64,000 bases of DNA from Limanda limanda (Eukaryota > Chordata > Actinopteri > Pleuronectiformes > Pleuronectidae). Each line of letters starts with the position of its first letter. The first letter of the stretch is position 1. Location of the stretch: positions 11,524,428 to 11,588,427 of the forward strand of contig NC_083658.1 in the NCBI RefSeq assembly GCF_963576545.1, read 5' to 3'. This document shows positions 10,919 to 23,480 of this stretch, piece after piece. The notes beneath the pieces are model-generated. The model made no database searches, had not been told where the DNA came from, and saw only the letters and a list, made by a program, of their open reading frames with translations. The position numbers and the translations under genes were made by a program.

Positions 10919-11828
10919 TAGGGCTGAACGATTTGGGGAAATAATCTAATTGCGATTTTTTCCCCAATATTGCGATTGCGATTTAATATGCGATTTTTTT
11001 ATTTGATCCAATTTTTTTCCCCCAACAAAATGTAATGAATGATTTAAATATGACCAACACAATATTAGATACATTTAGTGTTAAATAATATTTAAAATTA
11101 TAGGTGTCTTACTGCTCCCAAGTCAGAAACATTTCACACAACTGAAACATAGAATTTGCCTCTACTATACTTTGAAATTATTTTGTAAAATCAAAGAAAA
11201 TAAAATTATAAATAAAAAACGGAGAAATGCACAGGCCACAAAGTCAAACAGTACAACTGCGTGTATGAACAGTTTCGTGAAGTTAATGAAATGGTCCCAC
11301 TCCTCAGACTGTGATTTTAAACCCTTTCGAACACAAGTCTCGTAACAGACAGAGTGTGTGTGGAGCCACAACACAGCAGACATGAGGCGGTGTAAAGACC
11401 TTAAGCATCCCGTTCATGTCCCGGTGGTCGTGCAGCGGTACGGAGGCGCCGGGCCTCAGCAGGAAAACCCCCGTGCTGAGCACCTCCGTCTCGCAGATGT
11501 GCTTGTAGGTGACTGGGGGGCTCTGGAGCCCCGCCTCCCCGGCGGTCGGCTTGCTTTTCCGGGGAGCGAATTTCAGGTCCGCCGCCCGCAACGCGATCAC
11601 CAGCGAGATGTGAGCTCTGTGTTTGCGCCACATAGGTGATGCAGGCATGCTTCGCTATCTTCTGGATCAGCGGAGTTGTGTTGTCCCGCGGCATTCTGGC
11701 TGCGGGTGCGGACGGCAGCCCGGTGCGCTACTCTCATTCGCACGTTATAATCGCGCACGTTGCGATTAGGAAATCGCGTTTTATCATATCGCGATTAAAT
11801 CGCAAATGCAATTAATTGTTCAGCCCTA
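10919..11828. mobile_element. Non-autonomous hAT-like element carrying an ADO fragment
   Basis: The 910-bp element is bounded by inverted termini TAGGGCTGAAC and GTTCAGCCCTA. Inside the termini, AT-rich sub-terminal blocks repeat GCGATT-type motifs. It is flanked by GTTTGTAC (10911-10918) and GTCTGTAC (11829-11836), an 8-bp target-site duplication with one mismatch, the size made by hAT transposases. It has no transposase. The GC-rich interior at about 11400-11720 is a fragment of a host gene, annotated separately. Confidence 0.85.
11398..11694 (-). pseudogene. ado: Captured fragment of 2-aminoethanethiol dioxygenase (ADO)
   Basis: The minus strand starts at an ATG (11692-11694) with MPRDN, LIQKIAK and AC, matching the vertebrate ADO N-terminus. 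After one frame change near 11610 it continues with APRK, PPVTYKHICETE, GVFLLRPG and PLHDH, then NGMLKV. ADO is a non-haem iron thiol dioxygenase acting on cysteamine and N-terminal cysteine. The HDH pair matches two of the iron-ligand histidines of the family. Similarity stops near 11400, so only about the first third to half is present; the third histidine and C-terminal half are missing. The frame change and absent C-terminus make an active enzyme impossible. The fragment lies wholly inside the hAT element and is far more GC-rich than the element's ends. I infer that the transposon acquired it from the host gene. Confidence 0.85.
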
Positions 11829-11836
11829 GTCTGTAC

Positions 11837-14800
11837 ACTTCAGGGGGCAGATTAGGTCAACTCTGTTTGGTGTATCGCCGGATTCCTCTAACCTCGCTGT
11901 TCTCGTTTGGCAGCTCTCTCTCCCACCAGCTAGTTAAGTACAGTTAACCGCATTCACCCCACGTCCCGTATGTACCTAATAAGAGGGCGAAAAAATGGTT
12001 GAGGCCCCAGGAAACCGCCGATGCAGGAATAACGAAGCCTCTGGCGGCCATACTGGAGGTCTTGGTGTTTTTTGGGGGGCAGAGAACAGCCTTGAATGAC
12101 AATTCATCGTGTTGGAAAGTGGATATTCCTGCACGCCTTGGATATGGACAAATCAGAAACCATGAGAGGGACGTGCAGCCTTGACAGCATTTGTTTACAG
12201 GCGAGACATTGCGAATTGGTTCGCTTTTCGGACTATTAGGAAGTATGTCATCACGACTTCCACCGTTGATATGTTTGCCATCATAAGAAACTTTGTGATT
12301 CTGTGCTGCCCCTCTATTGGATGTAATACTTGGCAGTTGAGCAAACATTTCATCGTTTTCATACGCACAGAGACATCCTACAGCCTTGTTTTATTTTATT
12401 TTCGACCTTCCTCATATTTAGTCTCTACAAGCACCCGGCCAGTCATTCAACACAATGGCGCCAGATGTGTTTCCCCAGCAGATTTTCCATCATAACAGCA
12501 AATGCGTGTTTCAGTTCTTCTCCCGTTCGCTCCCCTGATTTGCGATGCTTTCCATTATATGCATTTCTGTGTTTTCCCCTTATATGCTCTCCTCTCCGAT
12601 GCTGCACGCTGTTGTTTGTGTTACGGCGTTCTGCTTCGATCTTCATTCCATCTGTCGCTCGGCATCACAAATGAGTATTTTTTTCTTTGGTTGGTTTCTG
12701 CAGCGCGGGAAGGAGGGAAAAAATAAAACTCTTCCAGTATCCTTCAAAGTCACAGGTCAAAATGCAACTGCGGGATCCCTCACCTCTTCAACTCCGTTAA
12801 CAAAAGCCACGCACACCAAATGCATTAGTGTAACGCAAGTTGGAATACATAATCTAAAGCTGAGGAGTTTTTTCGTATCTTTTCCACCAGCGCTTTGCAC
12901 CCGGAACGACCCCTTTTAAGAATGCACTCAAAGCCATATTCAACTTCGGTAAAAAGCTTTTGTAGTTTGCTGGAGAGTCGATTTAATTGGATTCTTAATC
13001 ACAGTCTGCAGAGCCTCGGTGACACAAAGCAGATAACGGCACCACACTGGGACGTTTGGAAAGTTTCCCCCCTTTAAATGTTACAATATGAATCATCCAG
13101 TTTTATTTCCCTTTTCTTCTATTTGCTGTCCAGGGAGCGACTCGCTTCCCCCCCATTCTCGTCCACTTCTCTTGAGAGAGTGCTTGGGCACCTGGCTGGC
13201 TTATCTCGCACGCTGCTGAATCTCATGTAGAGCACTGTAGCTGCCAAACTACAGGACGCCCTTCACTCACTTATTGGAATGAGTGGTGAAAGCAGACGGA
13301 GTGCTTTTTTTCTTCCCCCACCCGCCCCTCCGTGGGCGAGGTAAGAAGCGCTGAATAATGGCCGCCGTCACTCTGTAAATGCGTGTTTACGGTTCTCCCC
13401 GGATGTGAGGGCTTTCTCGTAGGACGGCGGCGCTTCTCATCCGAGGGGGGGCGTGAGTGGTCATTCACCGGTTTGACAAACGTGAAAACAATTCCACACA
13501 AAATGCCGCTGCTGTCCAAACTGCATCCGTTTGAACAAGACACAGAGAAGGGATCTGCCTGTTATTGTTAATAAAGCAGCCCTGTCTGTTGTTTGTAAAA
13601 ATCGCTTGCACCCTCACGGAGACGCTTCTCATTATAACCAGTATAACCATGACACCAACTAGGGACCGAGCGCCTTGCTTAATGGCACAAGAGGCTGAAA
13701 AGATGCTCATTAGCTTTAACCACACATTAACGCCACACTTATCACGATGCAACTGTTCCAGTTTCACACACCCGGTCTGAGGCGGCATCATTCACAATTC
13801 ATCAAATGTCCGCAGCTTCCTCTGGAGTCGCAAAAGACTTTATCCAACTTTTTTCTTAGAATATTACGCAGTGATCCGTGAGAGCCAACATCTGTTTTTT
13901 TGGGGTCAGGGGGGGGTTAGGGTTTCGGAGACAGAATTGTCACCTGAAACCACAGTTGCTGTTTAGCTCACGGCTACAGTTACTGGGCGAGAAACCACAG
14001 CGCCACCCACACCAGGAACTACCACTAGACCCTCAAAAGTTCTGAACAATGCCTAAAAAAATTCTGATCAATTAAGAAAAAGGGCTTGATAGGTAAGAAG
14101 AGCGACTTTGCCCTTTTCTCAGGCAGACAATGTAGATTAAAGGTAGGGTGAGGTGAGCTGTGGATTTGTTACTGCACCAGGGGACACTTAATCATAGCGC
14201 TGATAATGGGAACCTCATTTAGTGGCCCCAGGCAATTTCTGGGCGCCCTAGAACAATAATATGTGAGCGAGGGGCCCCCCTTTGAAGGTGACATTTGGAA
14301 GGAAAAAAAAAAGGTTGCGACAATGCCACCGCAGACGTTGATGAATTATTTTTCATCAGCACAGAGCGCGCCCTGCACCTGTGCGTGGGTCTAATGAAAG
14401 AGGAGAGGCCAGCGTTTGTTGGCCCGAACTCCGTGCGCGCAGCCCGGTGCGTTTCCCAGTAGCCGTGCCACTCCAGGGACTCTGTGTTTGTCTTTCCCTA
14501 CAAATGAGGAGATGTTATTGAGTCAGCACGGGCAACAAAGGCAAAACCGTGAAATCCGAGAGGAGGGGAATCAACAACAAAGACGATCACCTGTAATCAC
14601 GCAATTCTTTTATTTAAAGAAAAATCCAATTATCCACACATCTGAGTTGAAAATGAAGGGAGAAGTTTTCCTGATGCTTTGCTCTAATACACCACTGAAG
14701 TAGGGGATGTGTCAGGATGTGTAGAATGCATTGTGATGTCGCTCCTACTTCAAAAACAGCTGTTTAGGTTCTGAAATGTGAGAGAAAGCTAACAAGGCAA

Positions 14801-15261
14801 TCGCGGTCTCTTGAAAGCTGTCAGTGCTCAAGGCATCTTCCCATCAATGGAGCCCCCCTGCTGTGTTCTCTGCTGCAGGCGTTTATTTTTTTCTCCTCAA
14901 ACAGTCCCTCTCGAAAACGATGTCTGTGTGTCTGCGCGGTTGCCTCGCCGACGCATTAACTGACAAGCTGGCAGCATTAAAGACACATTCGGAGGACAGC
15001 GTTGAGTGCCTCCAAATGTGCTGACTCACACGCCGTAAAGTCGAGGGATGAAGGGGGGGGCCGGTGTGATCGCTGCCTCGGGGTAAAGGGGCCGCACCCA
15101 CCGGGGCTCTCGTGCGGAGTTGCCCCCCCCCCGTAAGGTGCGTTTGCCCTCGCCATCTGCTGCAGGAATGCTGAGCATGGAGGACCGGCATCGGAAAATA
15201 GCCAGCAACAATGTTTGGATGTTTCCTCTCAGTCTATATTTATCACAGCTAACTTGTTGGC
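11837..15261. other. Gene-poor stretch
   Basis: Mixed-composition DNA with several homopolymer runs (for example G runs near 13910 and 15050, C run near 15125). No gene, RNA or transposon terminus was recognised; open frames are short and featureless. Confidence 0.4.
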
Positions 15262-15265
15262 TTAA

Positions 15266-16311
15266 AGCTGCATCAACAATTTTTTTTTGTCTTTTTTTTG
15301 GGGCAGAGTGTCACGAAAAACCAATTTTTGAAATTTTTTGGTATAAGGGGAAGAAACAATACATGTTACTTCCATTCTATTAATAGTTTATCTTAGTAAA
15401 AATACCTTTCTGGAACAATTTAGGACAACAAGGTACTGAAAGGCACTTAAAGGTGATGATGGGCTCCATTGATGCTTGCACTTAACACTCATATATCCAG
15501 GAAATATCCCAAAAATCATTAATGTGGCAACGCCAGCAAGCTAGTTCTGGCAGGCAACTCAAGCTGCGCTGCGCCAATCATGTTACATACATCACGTGAC
15601 ATACATCATGTGACATACCTCACTCTCCACAACCATGTATAGCACCACCTGGTCTGTTTAACCAGAGAGACATTACCCATCAACCCCTCTTGCAGTATTG
15701 CCACCTGTTGCTTCAGCCCCTCCACCACCCCAGCATCCACCTGTAGACTCCAACGGGGGGGTTAAGTATTTGCTCATCACTCCCATCATTCCTGTGTAAT
15801 CATATGGGGGAGTGATTAAGTTGGAGCCAAGACGCAAAACACTAAATCTGTTGTAATGCTGCAATAAATGTTCGAAATGTTCTATCACACCTTGTGCTGA
15901 AGTTAGTTCTGTTTGTTTTTTTTGGGGGGGGTCCTTTGTAATAAATGTATCTTTTGTAGCTCTATATTTGATAGTCTATGTTAGATCTGAGCCTTTTTTG
16001 GGGTCGTATAACACTCGGAACACAAGAAGAACATATTAGAGGAGATAATGCCAACATGTTAGCAAGCATTTGCTTATTTACACTTTGAGTGGAGCTTCAG
16101 CAACATTAACATGAAGGCCAAGTCCAAAAGTCATCCAGCTTAGCGCTAACATACGTGAAGATTCTTCGCTTGCAGACTGAGAACTGGCGCTGATCGGGCA
16201 ATTAGCAATTTGAACCAATTTAAAGATGCTGCCAAGTGCAAGGAGCTGCCGAGTTGAGTTTAACAGCACACAAAGTCAATTGCGTCAATAAAAATATTGA
16301 CTAGAGCAGCT
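15266..16311. mobile_element. Possible TTAA-flanked non-autonomous DNA transposon
   Basis: The ends read TTAA-AGCTGC at 15262-15271 and GCAGCT-TTAA at 16306-16315. The inverted similarity extends imperfectly inward as a CAAT-T-rich stretch on the left against ATTGACTAGAGCAGC on the right. A TTAA duplication is the hallmark of piggyBac-type insertion, but the matching ends are short and a TA or TTA/TAA target cannot be excluded. There is no transposase frame. Confidence 0.4.
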
Positions 16312-16315
16312 TTAA

Positions 16316-17728
16316 TCACTCAATTCTTGCCTCCTAATTATCCCACTTTAATTGAACAGCTCTTGGCAGCCGCAGCATGTACATGCATTCCTTATCCTTT
16401 GCATCTCCATGTAGCGTTATCGTATTCGACATTTCCTGACGAGCTACTCCGACTCATCAAAAATGCCGTTGAGATATCGTGGATTCATGAATCCCTATGG
16501 GACAAATTGCCTCTGTTTCCCTTCTCACTGTCTCCTGCATGTAATGATAGTAGGGGGGTAAAAATGAAATCTCTGGAAAGCCTTTGAACTACATATTCAA
16601 TGCAATGGCCAAATTAGTGTGATGGTCCCCTAGCAACTGAGAGCTGCAGGAGGCGGTCGTGTGCAGATGCTGGGAAGCGAAGTTCACATCGCTCTCTGGG
16701 ATGCCGATTCTCTTTTGTCCAATCTCCTTACAAGTCCTATACATAACATCTCCACCGGATATTTCTTTAAAATATGCACAGGCCGGGTGCTTAAAACAAC
16801 CAAGAGGCCATTAATTATGGATTATGGCCCCCGTTGTTCCGTCCGGTGTCTCCCAAACAGTTGGCAAAAGGGAAGAGCGGGAGGATTGGGTGACAGCTTC
16901 GGAATTGAACTTTTAAGTGTGCCACTGCATGTTGTTGTCTTTTTTTTTTTTTATCTCAATCTGGGTTAAAAAATGTCCAGTGACTACTTTTATCGCTATT
17001 CAAATATGAAGGGCACAAACATGCTCATATACATACATGAGAGCAAAGAAAATGGTGGCTGAGTTACAGAGCGTCCACTAGGTTTCTTTAAGCATCTGTC
17101 ATTTACAGGCCTTTGAGTGAGATGATTCATTATTTAATGAAAATGAACATAATATTCTTGTTGTAGATTCAATTTTCTGGTCGGACCCACAGCTTATGTC
17201 GCCAAACATATAAATGATTGAGTCATGTGCTGATTTTCAGACATGCACTGGACATTCTCTTGAAATCCTCCCCAAGGGGCCGTGTGTGACGAGGCAAATG
17301 TCTGAGTCAGTTACTCCGGACATCGACTGGGATGGACATGGGATGGATGAGAAACTGTAAAAATATAAATAGACAAATATCTCAAGGCCATACACGTTAA
17401 AAACAGGAAGTGCACCTCGCTGGGGGTCATGTTTGTAGTCTCTTGCTTGTGGCTTCTTTCCATTAATGATGCATCTAACTCCAGAAAACCATCAGGGGGA
17501 AATTGATATGCCATTAAAATGCCATTAACATCCCTTGTGACTGTGGCTGCTGTTCGGCAACGCGCTCTCCTTTAATTCTGCACCTCGGATGTCGGTGAAA
17601 CAATGCCGCAGCTTGTAATCTCGTAATTATTGAAAACTAACAAAGACGGAACATTGGTTCTCCAGCGACTTGTGTAAGAAATGTGGTCTCTCACTCCGGC
17701 TCATTAAAGTATATTACCACAGTGTACT
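16316..17728. other. Gene-poor stretch
   Basis: No gene recognised. The part at about 16320-16600 has the even, non-repetitive, AT-motif-rich look of a conserved non-coding element, but this cannot be tested here. Confidence 0.35.
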
Positions 17729-17736
17729 ATTTGAGG

Positions 17737-18385
17737 CAGGGGTTTTCAACTGGGGGTCCGCGGCCCCCTGGTGGTCCGCAACGGTATTGCAGGGGGCCCG
17801 CAAAATTCGCTTTGATATTTCAACACATTTCCAGATTACTCTTGAATATCGTGAAAAATATCTAAAATAAGAAAAATATGTCTAAAAACTATAAAGGTGC
17901 TGGTGATCATGAGGTTAAACTTAAGTAGGCCTCAATTGTTTGTGTGATATTGTATGATTATCATGTGTGACATATTCTGCATTACTTTGTCATCTTCCCT
18001 CTTCAGTTGTAGCCCCAGTTTATGTTGATTGTTATTGATCACCGTTACTTTAACCTTCTCTCAACATGTCAGCTACATGTCTGTTCATTTAAGTCATGAA
18101 GGTTATATATTGATGTACATATGGTTCTGAGATGCAGTACAAATACAAACTGCATTTTCATTTTGTTTTCAATTCAAAGCACTGAAAATCAACCGTTTTT
18201 GTTGTTTTTTCACAGATTTTTCTAGATTTGTTTGAGGTTTTTAAATAAAACCAACATGGAAAACCAAATGTTAAAACTTCTTTCTATCCACATGCACGAA
18301 CGCACACACGCACACCATCAGTGGGCCGCGGATTACTGTCTAGTCAGAATGGTGGTCCCTGGGATAAAACCAGTGAAAACCCCTC
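17737..18385. mobile_element. Non-autonomous hAT element
   Basis: The left end is CAGGGGTTTTCA and the right end TGAAAACCCCTC, inverted copies except for the last base. Flanks ATTTGAGG (17729-17736) and ATTTAAGG (18386-18393) form an 8-bp target-site duplication with one mismatch. Sub-terminal GGTCCGCGGCC and GGGCCGCGGA blocks are also roughly inverted. At 649 bp with no transposase frame, it must have been mobilised in trans. Confidence 0.85.
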
Positions 18386-18393
18386 ATTTAAGG

Positions 18394-20760
18394 AGCAGAT
18401 GCAGAACCTTGCCCCCCCCGCCCCCCCTGAGGAAATCCTCCATCTGAGAGCGGGGGGGGCAGCCAGCCTCATTCCTTACTGTCACACTGCCCCGGTGCTG
18501 ACTGGGATGAAACCCTGCGTGAGCCTGCTGGTGTGTGTAAGGGGAAAAAAAGGGAGGGGGGATGGGGGGGTTGCAGTACAGTTTCCATACTGTATAAGCG
18601 GCGGGAGGAAGGGTGTGACGAGAGCATGAGAGAAGAGAGATGGAAGGTGCGACCCCGCCGAAGAGGAGGGCTTAGCCCCGGAAAGTCCCGTGTTTATACA
18701 CAGTCTTCCTCCGCATCGCTGGAGAACACTTAGCGACAGCTTGAACCCCCGAGTCCTGTTTATATGAACTCCTGTAAAACGGTGCCAGACGAGGCCTGTA
18801 CTTGGTCATGTTCACGTAACCCCCCCCACCCACCCACCCACCCCTCGCCGTCAGACCACTGGTGGGCCTTTAAGCAGCTGAATGCTTAATGCACTCTACC
18901 TTCGGATGAGGAGGGAGGTCGTATTTACACAGAGCTATAAGAGGCACAGAGAGAGAGAGAGGAGAAAAGATAATTTTGCCTACCTCCTGTGTCGGCTTTT
19001 TGATGTTTGTCAGTAAACAGTGGCATCAAACGCGATTTTTTTTTTCCCCCACTTAAAAATAAATACAGCGCCGAGGCAGGATTGCCTCATTGTCACACTC
19101 GGATGTTCGTCTCGGAGTAAGCGATCTAATAAGCTATTATCCAACACTCCTCAAGCTATAAATAGCCCTCACTTGTCATGTCCAGGATTTTGATGCTAAA
19201 CCCCCTTGAGATTACGGCTGTGACGGCTGACAAAGAATCCGAATAGAGCTCAGAGAGGCGTTTTTCAATAATACCCCTTTTTAAAACAGCAGTTTCCTGT
19301 TTGAGGATTTCATTTTCCTCGGGTTGATGAGCTGCCGCGTTCGTCTCATTGTGTCGCGTCACTCAGAAAGTGCGCAGCGTGGATAGTTAAGGGAAAGACG
19401 AGGACGGAGGAGAGAGTTTAACAATTTCCTCTCGCCCTGTGGGACGTTTGTGGACGGCGTGCACGCTGCAGGGATGCGGCGCGATTGCAAAACGCTCGCG
19501 CAGATCGGCACAAGCAGCAAATATGAACACAGAGGCCCCTCCTCTGTTGTCGGCCTCCTGTTGTTTTGATACACGAGTGCCCAGTGGGAGTCTGCGTAAT
19601 GAGTAGGTGACGTGTGCCAAAGTGTAGAGGTAGCATCCTGCTCCTCCTCTGTGCAGGAGCCGCTCGTCTTTTCAGGTGGCGCCGCTCGTCAGGCTTAAAT
19701 ATCATTTACAGACGCCAAAACTGCCTCATGGGTGAGTCACTGCAGAAATTCCCAGTTTAGCCGACGTGCAAGCAAACAGGGGTAATGAGCTAAGTGCAGT
19801 GAGGCCTCCTGGGAGTTCACCGTACTTAAGTCAGGACTATGTGGTAGTGGGCTTTTTTAATTATGCCCAAAGTCAGAGCAAAAAGGCCGTAGTGAGGATT
19901 TTAATACCGTGGCCACACGTCTCTGGAAGAGCCTCTTTGAAAAAGCTGAGGGCAGCGGAGTGTTTGTGTGTTTGTAGCTCTGACACAAGGTCGGACACTT
20001 TTCCTGAAATTTTCTGGACGGGCTGAATTTAAGAATGCAAACGTCCGTGTCAGTTGCTCCGGCTTACTCACATTTTCAGGAACTTATCCTCCAAATGTCC
20101 AGGGGCGAAAATGTCGGCGATGTTTCTAACGAAGGGCGATAGTGACCTTCCAATACCCTGCATCTTATATCTTATTCAATTGAATCTTGTGTGAAAGTCC
20201 AGTTTCTCAACTCACAGAAGGCATGAAATAAAGACCAATTTAAAGACATGTATGTACAATATTTGATAAAAAATGGAAAAAACTAAAAATCCAGTTTCCT
20301 TATCTTGAATAATTACACAGTGCTGTGGAGAATTGCTGTAAAATGACAGTGTTTCTGAAGGGGAACTACATGTATCACCCGGAGAAAGCAATCACACAAC
20401 TCTGTGCAGGGTTGAGACTCTGAAGAGCTTCAGTAGCTAACAGGAGCTTGTGGACATGAATGCAGTGCGACCGAGCGGAAACAAAAAGAAGTGTGCAGAT
20501 AAATCGCTGGGATTTTTGAGGAAACCACCTAAAAACCTTTCTTGTTTTACCCAGACACCAGCACTGTAACCTCCCTCTCCCCCCCCAAACCCCAGTTTTC
20601 TTCATTTCACGCAACACTGTCCAAAGGTGGTGGTGGAGATTTGGCGGACATGTGTGCTTAGAGGTGCAATACCAATGTTTCGCTGTCTGGACTTTAATCA
20701 TGTGATTATCAAGTTTTTTTCCAGGAAACAGGAAAAAGATGATAAATCTGAAATCTGACT
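18394..20760. other. Gene-poor stretch
   Basis: Contains G and C homopolymer runs near 18410-18570 and 18820-18843. No gene recognised. Confidence 0.4.
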
Positions 20761-20765
20761 TGAAA

Positions 20766-20784
20766 CACACACACACACACACAC
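20766..20784. repeat. Short (CA)n tract
   Basis: About nine AC units. Confidence 0.85.
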
Positions 20785-21590
20785 TCTCATAACGAAATGT
20801 AATAGTCTTACATCGCAGACAATGGGGAGTAAGCAGACACACAGGTGGCAAATGCTTCTGAGCTCCTTCTTTCAGCCGTATTCTCAGAGGCAGACATCAC
20901 CAGTTTATGAGCGCTCTCTCCCTCGGGGGCGAACGAGCGGCGCCCCGGGAATGAAAAGTGCTTTCTCTCACCTTCCCTTTCAGCCTCAGCACGACCCCCT
21001 AAAAAAATGTTTAAGTGCTTAATCCCAAATAATCTAGGGTTTACAGAAATCCTTTTATTACTAGTTTAGTGGTCTTAATCCCCCCCCCTCCTGACAATGA
21101 GTGCAGGCGTCAGCATGCAGCCCGCGTGCACATGCGCCGATTTCGGCCTGCACACCTTGGAGCGCCAGGGACTAAACATATACACTTTATTTCATTTACA
21201 ATAATTGAAATAATCCGAATTAATAATCTCAAAAAGGGATTTAGGATAGTTACACATTTTTGTTGTTCTATCAGTATTTTTTCCCAAAGTGCAGGTCCTA
21301 GCAATTTCAGATACAAAATGTGGAAGTAGTGCAGAAGTTTTAGTGCTTATTATTTAGATTATTCATAGATACATTTTTAATTTAAACGCCCACTTTCGAA
21401 AAAAATTAAGCATTATTATTATTGATATTAGCTGACAGAGCTCCTCCAAAGCCACAGGAAATATAATACAACTGTTTTCAAAGGCTCAGCCCCGGAAGAG
21501 TGGGATTTGAATCTTTAAACCGTGTAGTAAAAATAAACAATTACACAATTTTATTCAGGTAATAGGCAGCACGTCACAGATTACAGCCCT
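20785..21590. other. No feature recognised
   Basis: Non-repetitive DNA without a supported gene. Confidence 0.4.
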
Positions 21591-21593
21591 GGA

Positions 21594-21763
21594 GTACACA
21601 CACACACACACATTACATCATTTGGCAGACGCTTTTATCCAAAGTGACTTACAATTAGTGCATTCAACATCTATGAGGGGCCATTTTAGGGGTTCAGTAT
21701 CTTGCCCAAGGACACTTCGGCATTCAGATGGGGAAGAGTGAGGATTGAACACACAAGCACACG

Positions 21764-21803
<40 letters not shown>

Positions 21804-21810
21804 CACACAG
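21594..21810. repeat. Dispersed fish repeat with flanking CA tracts
   Basis: Two CA tracts (about 21594-21612 and 21760-21808) flank a copy of a common fish repeat marked by GGCAGACGCTTTTATCCAAA and GTGACTTACAATTAGTGC. Related copies lie near 29960-30030 and 56985-57030. I cannot assign the family. Confidence 0.6.
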
Positions 21811-22697
21811 TGTAATTTTCAGCTCGCAAACGATAATTAACAATTTCACGTCACAGTACATAATTGCAGATGAGGGGAATCAATCACAATAGCTGCATTT
21901 CAAAGTGAATCCAAACCAGTCGTGTCCGTGTGGGTTTCATACGCATTCAATCCAAAATCCTGATCTCCAACCAGAGCGTTCGTTTATCAGACCCAATTCA
22001 TCTGTTTACTGTAAAAGCCCTATTTAAATAATTGGATCTCCATGTGCTTCACGCTGTGGACAGTTTTGGAATTCAGGATGAATTGATGCTGCGGGGGAGG
22101 GCATTCGTTTCCACCCACCTGCCGGCCCCACCTGTCTGGGCGCCGAGAGCGGCGATCGCTCGTGGATTTGATCGAGCGTCGCCGAAGAGCAGAGCGAAGG
22201 TGGAATACACGTGGATTCATTAACATATTTACTTTGTCACTAAAGCAATAAAGTAAATACTTTCAACGGGTTTTCCAGCGCGTAGGTCAATTTTATATGT
22301 TATGTTTTTCATATTGTGATAAAGCAAATGAAAGACTTGTGTATTTTCACCATCAAAAGAGAGACTTTCTTCTCCCGGGCGCTTGACTTCTCTGTGACCT
22401 TTCCCAGAAGCACAACAAACCTCACATAATGAATTAGTCATCCGCTCTCCGACTTCAAAGGGAGACAAAACGCTCCTGCAAGCTCGGCGTCTGCGTGTGC
22501 TCGCATGTCCGAGGCCACAAGCGGGGGAACCCGACTGCACAGCGACGCCAAAGACACTTTCGTCATCGTCTTATATTGTTTTTTGTCTCCGCTGAGTGGG
22601 ATTTGGTGTCACATTTTAAAGTAAAGGTCCACGAGGGCGGCGTTGCGTGGCGATGACGTCCTGTGGAGAGCGAGTTCAGCCCCTCTCAGCTGGAGGG

Positions 22698-22700
<3 letters not shown>
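21811..22700. other. No feature recognised
   Basis: Gene-poor DNA; short frames only. Confidence 0.4.

Positions 22701-22701
<1 letters not shown>

Positions 22702-22784
<83 letters not shown>
22702..22784. repeat. (GT)n microsatellite
   Basis: 83 bp of uninterrupted TG dinucleotides. Confidence 0.98.
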
Positions 22785-22785
<1 letters not shown>

Positions 22786-22939
22786 GACAGTGAACAAACA
22801 CATGCAAGGATCCTCGGAAACAATATTCAAATTCCTAGGTTGCTAACCTGGCTTTGATGATTGTTAATCATGAGAAAAAGTAAGAATAAGTAGCCAGATC
22901 CATCAAACGCAATATAAAAAGTACGCCGTGGAGGAAATG

Positions 22940-23480
22940 TTTGACTCAAGGATGAGCTGATACGATTTAGGTGGTCAAAGGTCAAAGGTCAAGGTTTATT
23001 TGACCTCACGAGGTATAGTACATTGTTGCCTTTTGAACACGACACCCCGAGATTACTCTGAGCATATTTCTTCAAATTTGGTACTAACGTTGACTTGGAC
23101 TCAACGATCTGATTTAATTTTGGTGGGGGGTCAAACTCCAACATCAAGGTCATGGTGACGTCATTTGCATCTTTAAAACCAAATCTGTAATTTCATACCA
23201 TCCGGCACTGTGACTTCCTAAAACCCCTTGTTTTGCCTTTGGAATGCATTAAGAGAATCCTTTCTAATTTGGTACAAATGTTCACTTCACAGATTAACTG
23301 ATTTGATTTGGGTGGTCAAAGGTCAAAGGTCACAGTGACCTCACAAACATGCTTTCGGCCTCTTCGACACGATATTTTAAGTTTTACAGTATTTTGATAC
23401 GTCTTCACTTGGATGGAAAGATAGAACTTTGATTTGATTTCAGTAATCAAAGATCACGGTGATCTCATACGTAAAAGAAG
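22940..23480. repeat. Degenerate repeat array with AGGTCA half-sites
   Basis: Three degenerate units (starting near 22960, 23290 and 23415) share a GATTTGATTTGGGTGGTCAA-like core, then AGGTCAAAGGTCA, then GTGACCTCA, and in two of them a CTTTT/CTCTTCGACACGA-type tail. Related units occur at about 29340-29530. AGGTCAAAGGTCA is a DR1 arrangement of the nuclear-receptor half-site. Confidence 0.6.

Noticed and set aside
12181..12919. Cluster of short plus-strand frames
   Set aside because: Low-complexity hydrophobic translations of AT-rich DNA with no recognised domain or splice pattern.
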